Source: Actinoallomurus sp. (lineage in GTDB: Bacteria; Actinomycetota; Actinomycetes; Streptosporangiales; Streptosporangiaceae). Taken from it: a stretch of DNA of 50,168 nucleotides. The translations under genes were made by a program, and so were the position numbers. The notes under the pieces were generated by a model. That model did no database searches and was not told where the DNA came from. It worked only from the letters and a program-made list of their open reading frames with translations. Of the stretch, positions 37,039 through 45,370 are shown piece after piece (position 1 is the stretch's first letter; each line of letters opens with the position of its first letter). The stretch lies in contig JAOPYG010000252.1 in NCBI GenBank assembly GCA_025964685.1, positions 1 through 50,168 of the forward strand. Direction: 5' to 3'.

Positions 37039-37971
37039 ATGCGCGTCATCGTCTACCTGCCGCTGCTGCTGCCCCTGCTCGCCTCCATCGGCGCGCGGCC
37101 GCTGTCGGAGCGCTGCGAGCCTCGCCTGGCCACCTGGTTGCTCACCGTCTCATCGGTGGTGCTGGCCGCGGCGAGCACCAGCTGTCTGGCGTTGCTGGCC
37201 ATCACGGGGCTGATTCGCTTCCCGCTGCTCGCCGCCTTCGGCCATTGGTCGGCGCCCATCGCGCAGCGTGACGACCCCGCCGAGCTGTCCGTCGCCCTGA
37301 TCGCCGGCATGGTGCTGACCGTCACCGCGCTCACCGCCGCCCGCATGCTCTGGCGGCGCGCGGTCGCCCTTGCCGCCGCCGCCCAGCAGGCCGCCTGCAT
37401 GCCCACGCCTGACGGCCTCATCATCGTCGACGACGAGGCCCCGGACGCGTTCGCCCTGCCCGGGCTGCCCGGCCGCGTCGTCGTCTCCACCGGCATGCTC
37501 AAGACCCTGGATGCCACCGAACACGACATCCTGCTCGCCCACGAGCGCGCACATCTGAGAGCCCACCACTACCTTTTCGTCGCGCTCGCCCAGCTGGGCG
37601 CCGCGGCGAACCCCCTGTTGCGCCCGCTCGCCGCCGCCGTCGCCTACACGGTCGAACGCTGGGCCGACGAACAGGCCGCCACCACCGTCGGCGACCGGGT
37701 CCGCGTCGCCCACACCGTCGGCAAGGCCGCCCTCGCGTCTCAGCACGCCCGCCTCCGCCTGCCGGACGCCGCGCTCGGCATCATCGGACGCGGTGGCCCG
37801 CTCAAAGGAGCGGGCCCGGTCCCCCGGCGCGTCGCCGCGCTCCTCGCCCCGCCGCTCCGCCGACGGCCCGCCCTCACGGTCATCACCGCGGCCATCCTCA
37901 CGGCCGCCGCCTGGTCCACGGCCGATGCCACGTACGACCTCCATCTCCTGCTGAAGGCCGCCGGCATATGA
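37039..37971 (+). CDS. M56 (BlaR1-like) membrane metallopeptidase
   Basis: 310 residues. Several helices fill residues 1-110 and the zinc site is LAHERAHLRAHH with HExxH at 168-172; ERWADEQA near 207-214 should supply the third ligand Glu. The ~90 residues after the protease core are too few for a BlaR1-type penicillin-binding sensor, so the signal is probably sensed in the membrane or by another protein. It should cleave or inactivate the BlaI-family repressor encoded just upstream. The stop overlaps the next gene by ATGA. Confidence 0.88.
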   Translation: MRVIVYLPLLLPLLASIGARPLSERCEPRLATWLLTVSSVVLAAASTSCLALLAITGLIRFPLLAAFGHWSAPIAQRDDPAELSVALIAGMVLTVTALTAARMLWRRAVALAAAAQQAACMPTPDGLIIVDDEAPDAFALPGLPGRVVVSTGMLKTLDATEHDILLAHERAHLRAHHYLFVALAQLGAAANPLLRPLAAAVAYTVERWADEQAATTVGDRVRVAHTVGKAALASQHARLRLPDAALGIIGRGGPLKGAGPVPRRVAALLAPPLRRRPALTVITAAILTAAAWSTADATYDLHLLLKAAGI

Positions 37972-38744
37972 GTGGCACCCTGCTGGTCCTCGCGGTCTTC
38001 CTGGCATGTGCCGTGGAGGCCGTCGAGGCGCTCACCATCGTGCTCGCCGCGGGTCTGACCCGCGGATGGTCATCACCTCTGATCGGCGTCGGCTCCGCCC
38101 TGGCCGTGCTCGCCGTGATCGTGGCGATCTTCGGTCCCGCGATCGGTCATGTTCCGCTGAACCTGCTGCGCCTGCTCGTCGGCGCACTTCTGCTGATCTT
38201 CGGGCTGCAGTGGCTGCGGAAGGCGATCCTGCGGGCATCGGGGCACAAGGCCCTGCACGACGAGGCGGCCATCTACCAGCGGCAGGCGTCGGCCGCACAG
38301 ACCGCGGCCCGGCACAGGCGGGCGTTCGTCACCGACTGGTACGCCTTCACCCTCGCGTTCAAAGGCGTTCTCCTCGAGGGCCTGGAGGTGGCGTTCATCG
38401 TCGTGACCTTCGGCGCGAACCAGGGGCATCTCGCGGCGGCCTGTCTCGGCGCTGCGCTGGCCGTCATCCTGGTCACCATCGTGGGCGTCCTGCTGAAAAA
38501 GCCCTTGGCGCGGGTCCCGGAGAACACGATGAAGTTCGTCGTCGGCGTCCTGCTGACGTCCTTCGGCACGTTCTGGGCGAGTGAGGGCGCCGGAGCGGAC
38601 TGGCCCGGCGCGGACCGCGCCCTGCTCGTCATCATTCCGGGCTATCTCCTGGTGTCACTGCTGTTCATCGCCCTGCTACGGAAACGGCAGCCCGCCACAT
38701 CGGCCCCGGATCTCGGCCCGAGCCGGACCGAGGTGACCTCATGA
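37968..38744 (+). CDS. COG4280-type membrane protein with duplicated acidic helices
   Basis: 258 residues, about seven helices. Two similar membrane motifs, AVEAVEALTIVLAAGLTRG near the start and LEGLEVAFIVVTFGANQG in the middle, each place a Glu-x-x-Glu pair in a helix. This resembles the REGLE motifs of FTR1 iron permeases and the acidic motifs of cation exchangers. VPENTMKFVVGVLLTSFGTFW is the best-conserved block. The family is uncharacterised to my knowledge. Translationally coupled to the M56 gene (ATGA), it is probably the effector of the operon, perhaps a cation transporter. Confidence 0.75.
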   Translation: MSGTLLVLAVFLACAVEAVEALTIVLAAGLTRGWSSPLIGVGSALAVLAVIVAIFGPAIGHVPLNLLRLLVGALLLIFGLQWLRKAILRASGHKALHDEAAIYQRQASAAQTAARHRRAFVTDWYAFTLAFKGVLLEGLEVAFIVVTFGANQGHLAAACLGAALAVILVTIVGVLLKKPLARVPENTMKFVVGVLLTSFGTFWASEGAGADWPGADRALLVIIPGYLLVSLLFIALLRKRQPATSAPDLGPSRTEVTS

Positions 38745-38947
38745 CCGCCGCTATCAACCGATTCCTCAGGTTCTGGTGGGACTTCCTGATCGGAGACGAC
38801 TGGACGGTCGCCGTCGGCGTCGTCCTCACGCTCACCGTCACGGCGTTGCTGGCCGCCGCCGGCATCCCGGCGTGGTGGCTGCCTCCGGCCGCCGTCGTCC
38901 TCCTGCTGGGCCGGTCCCTTCGCGGGGAGACCCGCCGCGACCGCTGA
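38741..38947 (+). CDS. Small two-helix membrane protein
   Basis: 68 residues: an amphipathic start (FLRFWWDFLIGDDW), a first helix (VAVGVVLTLTVTALLAAAG), a second (WWLPPAAVVLLLG) and a basic end. It starts in ATGA overlap with the COG4280-type gene and ends the operon. It probably assists that membrane protein. I do not know a named family. Confidence 0.7.
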   Translation: MTAAINRFLRFWWDFLIGDDWTVAVGVVLTLTVTALLAAAGIPAWWLPPAAVVLLLGRSLRGETRRDR

Positions 38948-38980
38948 CCGGCAGAAGGCCGGCCCGTCGCCGTTCAGCCG

Positions 38981-39913
38981 TCAGGACACGCCCGCCGTGG
39001 CTCGCACGGCGACGGTACGGGACCAGTCACGGACGGCGTCGCGGTAGACCTCGTCCGGTTTGAGCTGGCGCAGTTCCTCTGCGATCAGCTCCGCGTCCGG
39101 CCGCCGGTGAAGCACCGCCCGCCGATCGGGCCGGCCGGGACGTGAGAGGGTCGCCATCCGCCCGTCCGGGCGTGTCACCGCGATCGGACCGGACGCGGTG
39201 GCCAGCCGCACCGCGGTGATCCCCGGCCCGCAGGAGGACGACAGCTCGCACGGCACGCCCAGCCGGCCCGCCAGCCACGCGCCGAGCAGCACGGCGCTGG
39301 GATTGCGGGGCGCCGCCTCGATCGTCGCGGCGGTGATGTCCTCGTGGGGCTCATCGAGCGCGGCGGCCAGCAGGGAGCGCCATGGGGTGGCCCGCGTCCA
39401 GGACAGGTCGGTGTCCCCTGGGCGGTAGGCCTCTGCCAGCCGCTTGAGCGTGCCCATCGGGTCGGCATCGCCGGCGGCGTCGGTGACGCGCCGCTGGGCC
39501 AGAGCACCGAGGGACTCCGCACCGGGCCGCCGCGGGGCCGCGCCGGGCCACCAGGTGATGACCGGCGTGTCCGCGACGAGCAGCGGCAGCACCGCCGCCT
39601 CCGCGTGCTGGACCAGGAGGCCGTACAACCGCAACAGCACGGTCTCGCCAGGACCGGAATCGCCGAAGTGCACCTCGGCGTCCAGCCGGGATTCCCCGGT
39701 ACGCTCGCGCGGTATCACGGCGAGGATCCGGCTGGGATGGTCCCTCGACGCGTCGATCGACGCCCGCAGCGCGTCGTACTGTCCCGCCTCATCGGTGACG
39801 ACCACCAGGGTCAGTACCTTGCCGGTGGCCGGGCCGCCCAGACGATGACGCATCGCCGTCAGGGCGTCCTCGATCTTGCGGGTCGTCGTGTTCACCAGAT
39901 CAATGATCATCAT
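38981..39913 (-). CDS. opcA: Glucose-6-phosphate dehydrogenase assembly protein OpcA (orphan copy)
   Basis: 310 residues with OpcA hallmarks: MIIDLVNTTTRKIEDAL at the start, LTLVVVTDE, HPSRILAVIP, VLLRLYGLLVQHAEAAVLPLLVADTPVITWWPG and DLSWTRATPWRSLLAAALD. OpcA helps form active G6PDH or acts as a redox-sensitive subunit in cyanobacteria and actinobacteria. It normally sits next to zwf; neither zwf, tal nor gnd is here, so this is a detached copy. GGGGGTGG precedes the tandem ATG start. Confidence 0.9.
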   Translation of the reverse strand: MMIIDLVNTTTRKIEDALTAMRHRLGGPATGKVLTLVVVTDEAGQYDALRASIDASRDHPSRILAVIPRERTGESRLDAEVHFGDSGPGETVLLRLYGLLVQHAEAAVLPLLVADTPVITWWPGAAPRRPGAESLGALAQRRVTDAAGDADPMGTLKRLAEAYRPGDTDLSWTRATPWRSLLAAALDEPHEDITAATIEAAPRNPSAVLLGAWLAGRLGVPCELSSSCGPGITAVRLATASGPIAVTRPDGRMATLSRPGRPDRRAVLHRRPDAELIAEELRQLKPDEVYRDAVRDWSRTVAVRATAGVS

Positions 39914-40061
39914 CCACCCCCGCGGATGAGAGATATGCCTTCATGGTCGCAGCCTGTCCCGGGCGCCGAGGACGGCGGGTCGCGCTCGGGACCAGGCACG
40001 CCGTCGTGTTTGCCGGTGAGGTCACGCTGGAAGGAGTGCTGGAGAGCACCGGAGGGCACGA

Positions 40062-40907
40062 ATGGAATTCGGGATCGCAACGTTCGTCACCGACGAGGGC
40101 GTCACACCGACACACCTCGGACGCGCGCTCGAGCAGCGCGGCTTCGAGTCGCTGTTCGTCGCCGAGCACTCCCACATCCCCGTGAATCGGGAGTCACAGC
40201 CGCCCGACGGCGGCGAACTCCCCCGGAAGTACTACCGGACCCTCGATCCGTTCGTGACCCTCACGGCGGTGGCCGTGGTGACCGAGCGGCTCCTGGTCGC
40301 CACCGGCATCCTCCTGCTCATCGAACGTGACCCCATCACCACGGCCAAGGAGATCGCAAGCCTGGACCACGTCTCGGGCGGACGGGCCGTCGTGGGAGTG
40401 GGCGCCGGCTGGAACCGCGAGGAGATGCGCCACCACGGCACCGATCCGAAGACCCGGATGGCGCTGCTCCGCGAGCGGATCTACGCGATGAAGGAGATCT
40501 GGACCAAGGACGTGGCCGAATTCCACGGCGAGTTCGTCAACTTCGATCCGATCTACTGCTGGCCCAAGCCCGTACAGCGGCCCCACCCGCCGATCATCGT
40601 GGGCGGCCACGGGCCGAAGGCGCTCGACCGGACCCTGGACTACGGCGATGGCTGGATGCCGACCTACGGGCTGGGAGTCGACGAGATCGCCGAAAGGACC
40701 GCCGAGCTCAGGCGGCGCGCGGAGGAGACCGGCCGAGGGTATGTCCCCGTGTCGGTCTATGCCGTCCCCGCCGAGCCCGAGATCGTCACCCGGCTGGCGG
40801 AGGCCGGTGTCGACCGGGTGCTGTTCGATCTCCCCACGCTTCCGGCCGAGGAGACCGACCAGAGGCTCGACGAGTTCGCCGCGGTCGCCCGGTCGTTCAC
40901 CGGCTGA
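40062..40907 (+). CDS. LLM-class F420-dependent oxidoreductase (TIGR03619-like)
   Basis: 281 residues. FESLFVAEHSHIPV, then PFVTLTAVAVVTERLLVATGI, KEIASLDHVSGGRAVVGVGAGWNREEM and HPPIIVGGHGPKALDR are the family's cofactor-binding and barrel motifs. GGAGGGCACGA precedes ATG. It should use F420H2. The substrate is unknown. The stop is 25 bp from the stop of the convergent PRTase-EreA gene. Confidence 0.9.
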   Translation: MEFGIATFVTDEGVTPTHLGRALEQRGFESLFVAEHSHIPVNRESQPPDGGELPRKYYRTLDPFVTLTAVAVVTERLLVATGILLLIERDPITTAKEIASLDHVSGGRAVVGVGAGWNREEMRHHGTDPKTRMALLRERIYAMKEIWTKDVAEFHGEFVNFDPIYCWPKPVQRPHPPIIVGGHGPKALDRTLDYGDGWMPTYGLGVDEIAERTAELRRRAEETGRGYVPVSVYAVPAEPEIVTRLAEAGVDRVLFDLPTLPAEETDQRLDEFAAVARSFTG

Positions 40908-40931
40908 CAGCCGCCACAGGAGACGTGCCGG

Positions 40932-42941
40932 TCAGACCGCGAAGGGGTAGGTCTCGGGGGCCTCGCCCCGCTCCCACCGGCCGGTCCGCTCGAGGGGTTC
41001 GACCGCTCGCGTCTCATCGATGTGAATGACCGCGTCGAACTGGTCCGCCACTCGGGTGCGGAAGTAGTGGCTCTGCCGTTCCGTCTGCGGCCGGTAGATG
41101 ACGCCGATGGCGCGCTCCAGCCGGGCGGAACACATCACCTCGGCCGCCGGCCGGGCCAGGTCGAACCAGACCATGAAGTTCTTGCCGCCCACCTGGTGGA
41201 AGAGCTCTTCCACGCTGTGCGGCAGGGCCGGCCGCACCACCATGCGGTCGGCGGGAGCGCCCCAATCCTCGGCGGCGGTCACGGTGCCGGCGTAGGTGGT
41301 GAAGCCGATCAGGCGGCATTCACCGGGGTGGCGTTCGCGCACCAGCTGACCGACGTTCAGTTCGCCGCGCGTCCCCATCTCGGTGGCGCGGGCGTCGCCG
41401 AGATGAGAGTTGTGCGCCCACACCACGAGCTTGGCCGGTTCACCCCCCGCTCGGCCGAGATGATCGGCGAGCGCCTCCAGCGTGTCGACCATGTGCTGGT
41501 CGCGCAGGTTCCAGGAGGAGATCCGGCCGTCGAACATCGAACGGTAGTACTTCTCCGCTGCCTGCACGGCCACGGCGTTCCGCTCGGCGTGGAACAGCTC
41601 GTCCTCGGCGAGCAGCCCGTCTCGCCTCGCGTACTCGGGTGCGCGCCGCTGCAGGTCGACCAGTTGCTCGACCACCTGTCGCTCACACGACTCCCCGGCA
41701 CCGAACGCTGCCGCGAATCCGTAGGACTGGCCGTCATCGCCCTCGGCGTGGTCGAAGCAGGAGTACCGCTCGCGGGCGCGTGCCGCGGCCTCCGGATCGA
41801 CGCGCTCCAGAAAGGCGATGACCTCCTGCATCGACCGATGCAGGCTGTACAGGTCCAGCCCGTAAAAACCCGCCTTGCGCGCCTCGTCGTCGAGGTGATC
41901 GTTGTGTTCGCGCAGCCAGCCGACGAAGTCGAGTACGGCGGTGTTCCGCCACATCCACGTCGGGAAGCGCTCGAACCCGCGCATCGCCTCCTCCGCGGTC
42001 GCGTCCTCGCCACGGCCGCGGACGTAGCGGTTCACCCGGTAGGCGTCCGGCCAGTCCGCCTCCACCGCTACGCCTTGGAAACCCCGCTCCTGGATGAGCC
42101 GCCGGGTCATCTCGGCGCGGGCCGCGTAGAAGTCGTGGGTGCCGTGCGAGGCCTCGCCGATCAGCACCAGCCGCGCGTCGCCCACCAGTTCGAACAGGGT
42201 CTCCTCCGAAGGGACACCGTTCTGGACGGGGGCGGCCGCCATGCCGATGACCTCAGCCGGGGACCGTACGGCCTCAGCCGGTGCGCGGGTCGTCGACCGG
42301 GCCGCGGCCCGGAGCAGGTCGCGGACCTCCTCGTCCATGACCTGGGCGAAGTTCCAGTACGAACGGCCGACGGCGAAGAACGGCGACGGTGTGGTGGCGC
42401 ACACCACCTCGTCCACCTCGAGCTTGAGCTCCTCACAGGTCGACTCCGGCGCGGCCGGCACGGCCACGACGAGGCGCGCCGGCCGCAGCCGCCGCAGCGC
42501 CAGAATCGCGGCTCGCATGCTCGATCCGGTCGCCAGGCCGTCGTCCACCACGATGACGACCTTGCCGGAGAGCTCCGGCATGGGCCGGTCCTCCCGGTAG
42601 AGCTGCTCCCGCCGTGCCAGCTCACGGCCCTCGCGCTCGGCGACCTGCCGGATGATCTCCGGTTCGATACCGAGCCCGCTGACGACGTCCTCATTGAGCA
42701 CGATCACTCCGCCGCTGGCGATCGCGCCCATCGCGAGCTCCTCCTGCCCGGGTACGCCGAGTTTGCGCACCGAGAACACGTCCATTGGGGTGTGCAGGGC
42801 CGTGGCCACCTCGTAGGCGACCGGAGCCCCGCCACGCGGCAGCGCCAGGACTACGACGTCGTCACGGTCCGCGTACTGCTCCAGCAGACCGGCCAGGACG
42901 CGGCCCGCGTCGTAGCGGTCACGGAAGATTCGTTCAGGCAT
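40932..42941 (-). CDS. Phosphoribosyltransferase-erythromycin esterase-like fusion (Rv2030c-like)
   Basis: 669 residues. Domain 1 (about 1-220) is a PRTase with the PRPP loop [10 protein letters not shown] (131-140) and [13 protein letters not shown]. Domain 2 (about 245-665) is EreA-like: [46 protein letters not shown] and [14 protein letters not shown] with catalytic-site His and Glu residues kept. Mycobacterium tuberculosis Rv2030c has the same fusion and belongs to the DosR dormancy regulon next to hspX. A role in stress survival rather than macrolide hydrolysis is therefore likelier. It is the last gene of a four-gene operon (gaps 24, 4 and 19 bp). Confidence 0.9.
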   Translation of the reverse strand: MPERIFRDRYDAGRVLAGLLEQYADRDDVVVLALPRGGAPVAYEVATALHTPMDVFSVRKLGVPGQEELAMGAIASGGVIVLNEDVVSGLGIEPEIIRQVAEREGRELARREQLYREDRPMPELSGKVVIVVDDGLATGSSMRAAILALRRLRPARLVVAVPAAPESTCEELKLEVDEVVCATTPSPFFAVGRSYWNFAQVMDEEVRDLLRAAARSTTRAPAEAVRSPAEVIGMAAAPVQNGVPSEETLFELVGDARLVLIGEASHGTHDFYAARAEMTRRLIQERGFQGVAVEADWPDAYRVNRYVRGRGEDATAEEAMRGFERFPTWMWRNTAVLDFVGWLREHNDHLDDEARKAGFYGLDLYSLHRSMQEVIAFLERVDPEAAARARERYSCFDHAEGDDGQSYGFAAAFGAGESCERQVVEQLVDLQRRAPEYARRDGLLAEDELFHAERNAVAVQAAEKYYRSMFDGRISSWNLRDQHMVDTLEALADHLGRAGGEPAKLVVWAHNSHLGDARATEMGTRGELNVGQLVRERHPGECRLIGFTTYAGTVTAAEDWGAPADRMVVRPALPHSVEELFHQVGGKNFMVWFDLARPAAEVMCSARLERAIGVIYRPQTERQSHYFRTRVADQFDAVIHIDETRAVEPLERTGRWERGEAPETYPFAV

Positions 42942-42960
42942 GGTTCGTCACCACCGGCCT

Positions 42961-43440
42961 TCACGATGGCCGGCCCGGCCGGCCGGCCGCGGTGGCCGGG
43001 GCCGCGGCGAGCAGCCGCCGGGCCTCCTCGGCGAACCGGGCATCGACCAGCACGTCGTACCGGTCGGCGACGACCGTGGGAACCGCGGCGAACGACCGCC
43101 GCTCCCACATCCGTGCGACCGCGGCCCAGATGATGCCGAGCACGATCCCGAGCACGATCGCGGAGATCACTGATGCGACCGCCCACGGGGTGACGATCAA
43201 GAAGACCAGCCCGACGAGAAGGCCGATCCAGCCACCGGTGACCGCTCCGGTGAGGAGCGTCCGGCCCAGTGTCCAGCGGCCGAGCACGACCTCCTGAAGT
43301 CTGAGATTCGTGCCCACGATGGTGACGTGCTCGACCGGGAACCTTTGCTGGGCCAGAAGGTCGACCGCGTGCTGGGCCGCCGCATGACTACGGTAGGAAC
43401 CGAGCACGACCTTGTGCGGTTCAGGTCTTTCCGCAGACAT
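42961..43440 (-). CDS. YflT-like general stress protein with two membrane helices
   Basis: 159 residues. HKVVLGSYRSHAAAQHAVDLLAQ and EHVTIVGTNLRLQE form the general stress protein 17M/YflT-type alpha-beta motif. Two helices follow (TGGWIGLLVGLVFLIVT and SVISAIVLGIVLGIIW), then a soluble end, YDVLVDARFAEEARRLL. The stop of the next upstream gene is 4 bp away. A membrane-linked stress role is inferred from family and context. Confidence 0.78.
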   Translation of the reverse strand: MSAERPEPHKVVLGSYRSHAAAQHAVDLLAQQRFPVEHVTIVGTNLRLQEVVLGRWTLGRTLLTGAVTGGWIGLLVGLVFLIVTPWAVASVISAIVLGIVLGIIWAAVARMWERRSFAAVPTVVADRYDVLVDARFAEEARRLLAAAPATAAGRPGRPS

Positions 43441-43444
43441 CTCC

Positions 43445-43795
43445 TCACTCCTTCTCGTCGAGCATGCCGTGCAGGTGGGCCGCCGCTATCTCGATGTCGG
43501 TGTACTTACGTTGCGCGGCCCGCACCTCCGCCGCGATGACTCCGCATCGATGCACGTTCTCGAAGTCACCGTAGGGAAAGCTGTACCGGGACTTGGTGTC
43601 CTCCGGATATTGGTCATCGACGCCGAGATGCCACCTCCCGTACTCGCCGTAACCGTGTTTTTCGATGAATTCGTTCTCCTGCTGAGCGGACGGCTGATGC
43701 TCGCTCCACTCGTCCATGTCGTCCAGGACGACATGCCCGTCACTGATCAGCTTCTTCGCGAACTCAAAGGATCGCTCACTCCGCTTTACGGCCAC
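43445..43795 (-). CDS. Conserved 116-aa protein of the stress operon
   Basis: Soluble, acidic, 116 residues, Tyr- and His-rich in the middle: GYGEYGRWHLGVDD, then YSFPYGDFENVHRCGVIAAE and AAAHLHGML. I recall similar unnamed proteins in many actinobacteria, often near stress genes, but know no function. HRCG and HLHG could bind metal. It sits between DUF2267 (24 bp) and the YflT-like gene (4 bp). Confidence 0.7.
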   Translation of the reverse strand: MAVKRSERSFEFAKKLISDGHVVLDDMDEWSEHQPSAQQENEFIEKHGYGEYGRWHLGVDDQYPEDTKSRYSFPYGDFENVHRCGVIAAEVRAAQRKYTDIEIAAAHLHGMLDEKE

Positions 43796-43819
43796 GATGT
43801 CTCCCCCGTTCGGACGCCT

Positions 43820-44251
43820 CTACGGCAGCATCTCGGCCAGGTCCTTGGGCATCTCGGCCTTGACGTCCTGCCACTCGCCATCGGTGACATAGAGCCGGAG
43901 CGCCTCCGCCACGGTGGTGACCAGCGTTTCGGTCCCGCCTTTTACGTCATACGGAGGCATCTCTGTTCGGATCTGCTCCAGGAAGTCCTCGCGATGCATC
44001 TTCTTCGGCACCCGGCTCGGATCCCATCCGTCGTAGTAAAGGCCTCGCACCAGCATCGGCAATTGCGCGGCGAAATGGGCCGTCTCGTCAACCGTCAAAC
44101 GATCCCGCAACGCATGCAGGACCGCACGCATGGCGTTGTACGATTGGTTCCGGCGCTCCTTCGGCCAGCCACAGGACTCCTCGATCTGCCGCAAGATGCG
44201 ATTTGTCTTGTGCACTGTGGTGTCGAATGACGCGTATCCCGTCTGAGTCAT
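43820..44251 (-). CDS. DUF2267 protein
   Basis: 143 residues, helical. The DUF2267 pattern is clear: RRNQSYNAMRAVLHALRDRLTVDETAHFAAQLPMLVRGLYYDGWDP and HREDFLEQI. The function of the family is unknown, and it recurs with stress proteins. As first gene of the four-gene operon it has GAGGAACGGGG upstream. The 44252-44492 gap before the divergent adenylate kinase-like gene shows no operator I can name. Confidence 0.85.
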   Translation of the reverse strand: MTQTGYASFDTTVHKTNRILRQIEESCGWPKERRNQSYNAMRAVLHALRDRLTVDETAHFAAQLPMLVRGLYYDGWDPSRVPKKMHREDFLEQIRTEMPPYDVKGGTETLVTTVAEALRLYVTDGEWQDVKAEMPKDLAEMLP

Positions 44252-44492
44252 CTCGGTGCCCCGTTCCTCGATCTCGTGCCGCGACGGACCTGGGCGACCA
44301 CATGCATACTCACACCAAGGCGATCCCGATCACGGCTCTTCCCCACGTCACCGTCCAGGGGCACGAAGTCACCCCAAGACCGCCATAACGGCCCCTCCCC
44401 GCGCATTCACGCACATAAACGGCCGAACACCCCTCATCCGGACATGCGAAGAGCCCCTGGCGTCCTGTCACGGAGTGTGTGATGGTCTTACG

Positions 44493-45173
44493 GTGCGTAA
44501 GTACACGCTGGTGGGAGTGCCGGGCAGCGGCAAGAGCACGCATGGCGCGAGGCTGACCCACGATTTCGATCTCGTGCGGATCAGCGTCGGAGACATCTTC
44601 CGTTGGCACGTGAGGCACCACACCAAGATCGGCGCGCGCGTACGCGACGGCATGGCGGCCGGCCGGCTCGTCGGTGACACCCTCGTCGAGGCGGTCATGC
44701 GTGATCGATTGGAGCAGCACGACTGGAACCACGGATTCGTGATCGACGGGTTCCCGCGGAACCGGCGGCAGGCCGAGTTCTTCCTCGAGACGTACGACAT
44801 CGACGCCGTCATCTATCTGGAGATCTCCGATTCGCAGGTACGCGAGCGGGTGCTGGCGAGAAGGCGGTGCAGCCGCTGCGGCACCGACTACTCCCTCATC
44901 GAGAGCAGACCGCGACAAGAGGGCACCTGTGACTCGTGCGCCGGCCGGCTCGTGGCACGCGACGACGACACATCTGAGGCACTCACCACCCGGATCCAGG
45001 ACTACCGCAGGAACATCGGCCCGGTGCTGGAGCTGCTCCGGCGCAAGGCCCCCGTGTTCGTGATCGACGCGAGCGGTGATCCGGACACCGTTCAGGCCGA
45101 GATCCGTACGCGCCTGGGGCTTGCGTCGCCTCCCGCGCCGGGCGAGGGCAGCACGGGGCGTGCCGACAGCTGA
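44493..45173 (+). CDS. Adenylate kinase-like nucleotide kinase with zinc-type lid
   Basis: 226 residues. P-loop GVPGSGKST (8-16), RISVGDIFRWHV for the AMP-binding start, GFVIDGFPRNRRQAEFF, and a lid with CSRCGTDY and CDSCAGR, a Cys4 zinc site. The usual GDLLR is changed to GDIFR and the P-loop lacks GAPGAGKGT wording, so this is a divergent second copy and not the housekeeping adk beside secY. GTG 44493 is chosen from the P-loop distance; GTG 44475 is possible. Stress-linked nucleotide balance is inferred from the location. Confidence 0.82.
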   Translation: MRKYTLVGVPGSGKSTHGARLTHDFDLVRISVGDIFRWHVRHHTKIGARVRDGMAAGRLVGDTLVEAVMRDRLEQHDWNHGFVIDGFPRNRRQAEFFLETYDIDAVIYLEISDSQVRERVLARRRCSRCGTDYSLIESRPRQEGTCDSCAGRLVARDDDTSEALTTRIQDYRRNIGPVLELLRRKAPVFVIDASGDPDTVQAEIRTRLGLASPPAPGEGSTGRADS

Positions 45174-45332
45174 TGCGCGGCGGTCCCCGTTTGGGCATTC
45201 AGCGGGCGGGGATCAATCAGAGATCAGGCATTCCGGGGGTCGCCCGGGAGGACGAAGCGACTCTAGGCGCTAGGCAGATCTTGGGCCTACCGCCGACCCG
45301 TGCCATCACCCTCTCCGCGGCCTCATTCGCTC

Positions 45333-45347
45333 CGATCGAAACGATCG
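45333..45347. promoter_or_regulatory. CGATCG-AAA-CGATCG palindrome before the aldehyde dehydrogenase
   Basis: Two CGATCG copies spaced by AAA lie 24 bp upstream of the start, giving a palindrome-like block near the expected transcription start. The 45174-45370 gap also holds a CTAGGC-G-CTAGGC direct repeat (45263-45275). Both may be chance in GC-rich DNA. Confidence 0.25.
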
Positions 45348-45370
45348 ATCGGCTCGCGAAAGGGGAAGAC

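Noticed and set aside
40932..42941. Reading the EreA domain as a macrolide-resistance gene
   Set aside because: Fusion to a phosphoribosyltransferase and the stress context match Rv2030c-type proteins, which are not known for resistance.
44311..44388. Possible 28-aa peptide MHTHTKAIPITALPH...
   Set aside because: It has no Shine-Dalgarno and no recognisable family, and it lies in a promoter region between divergent genes.
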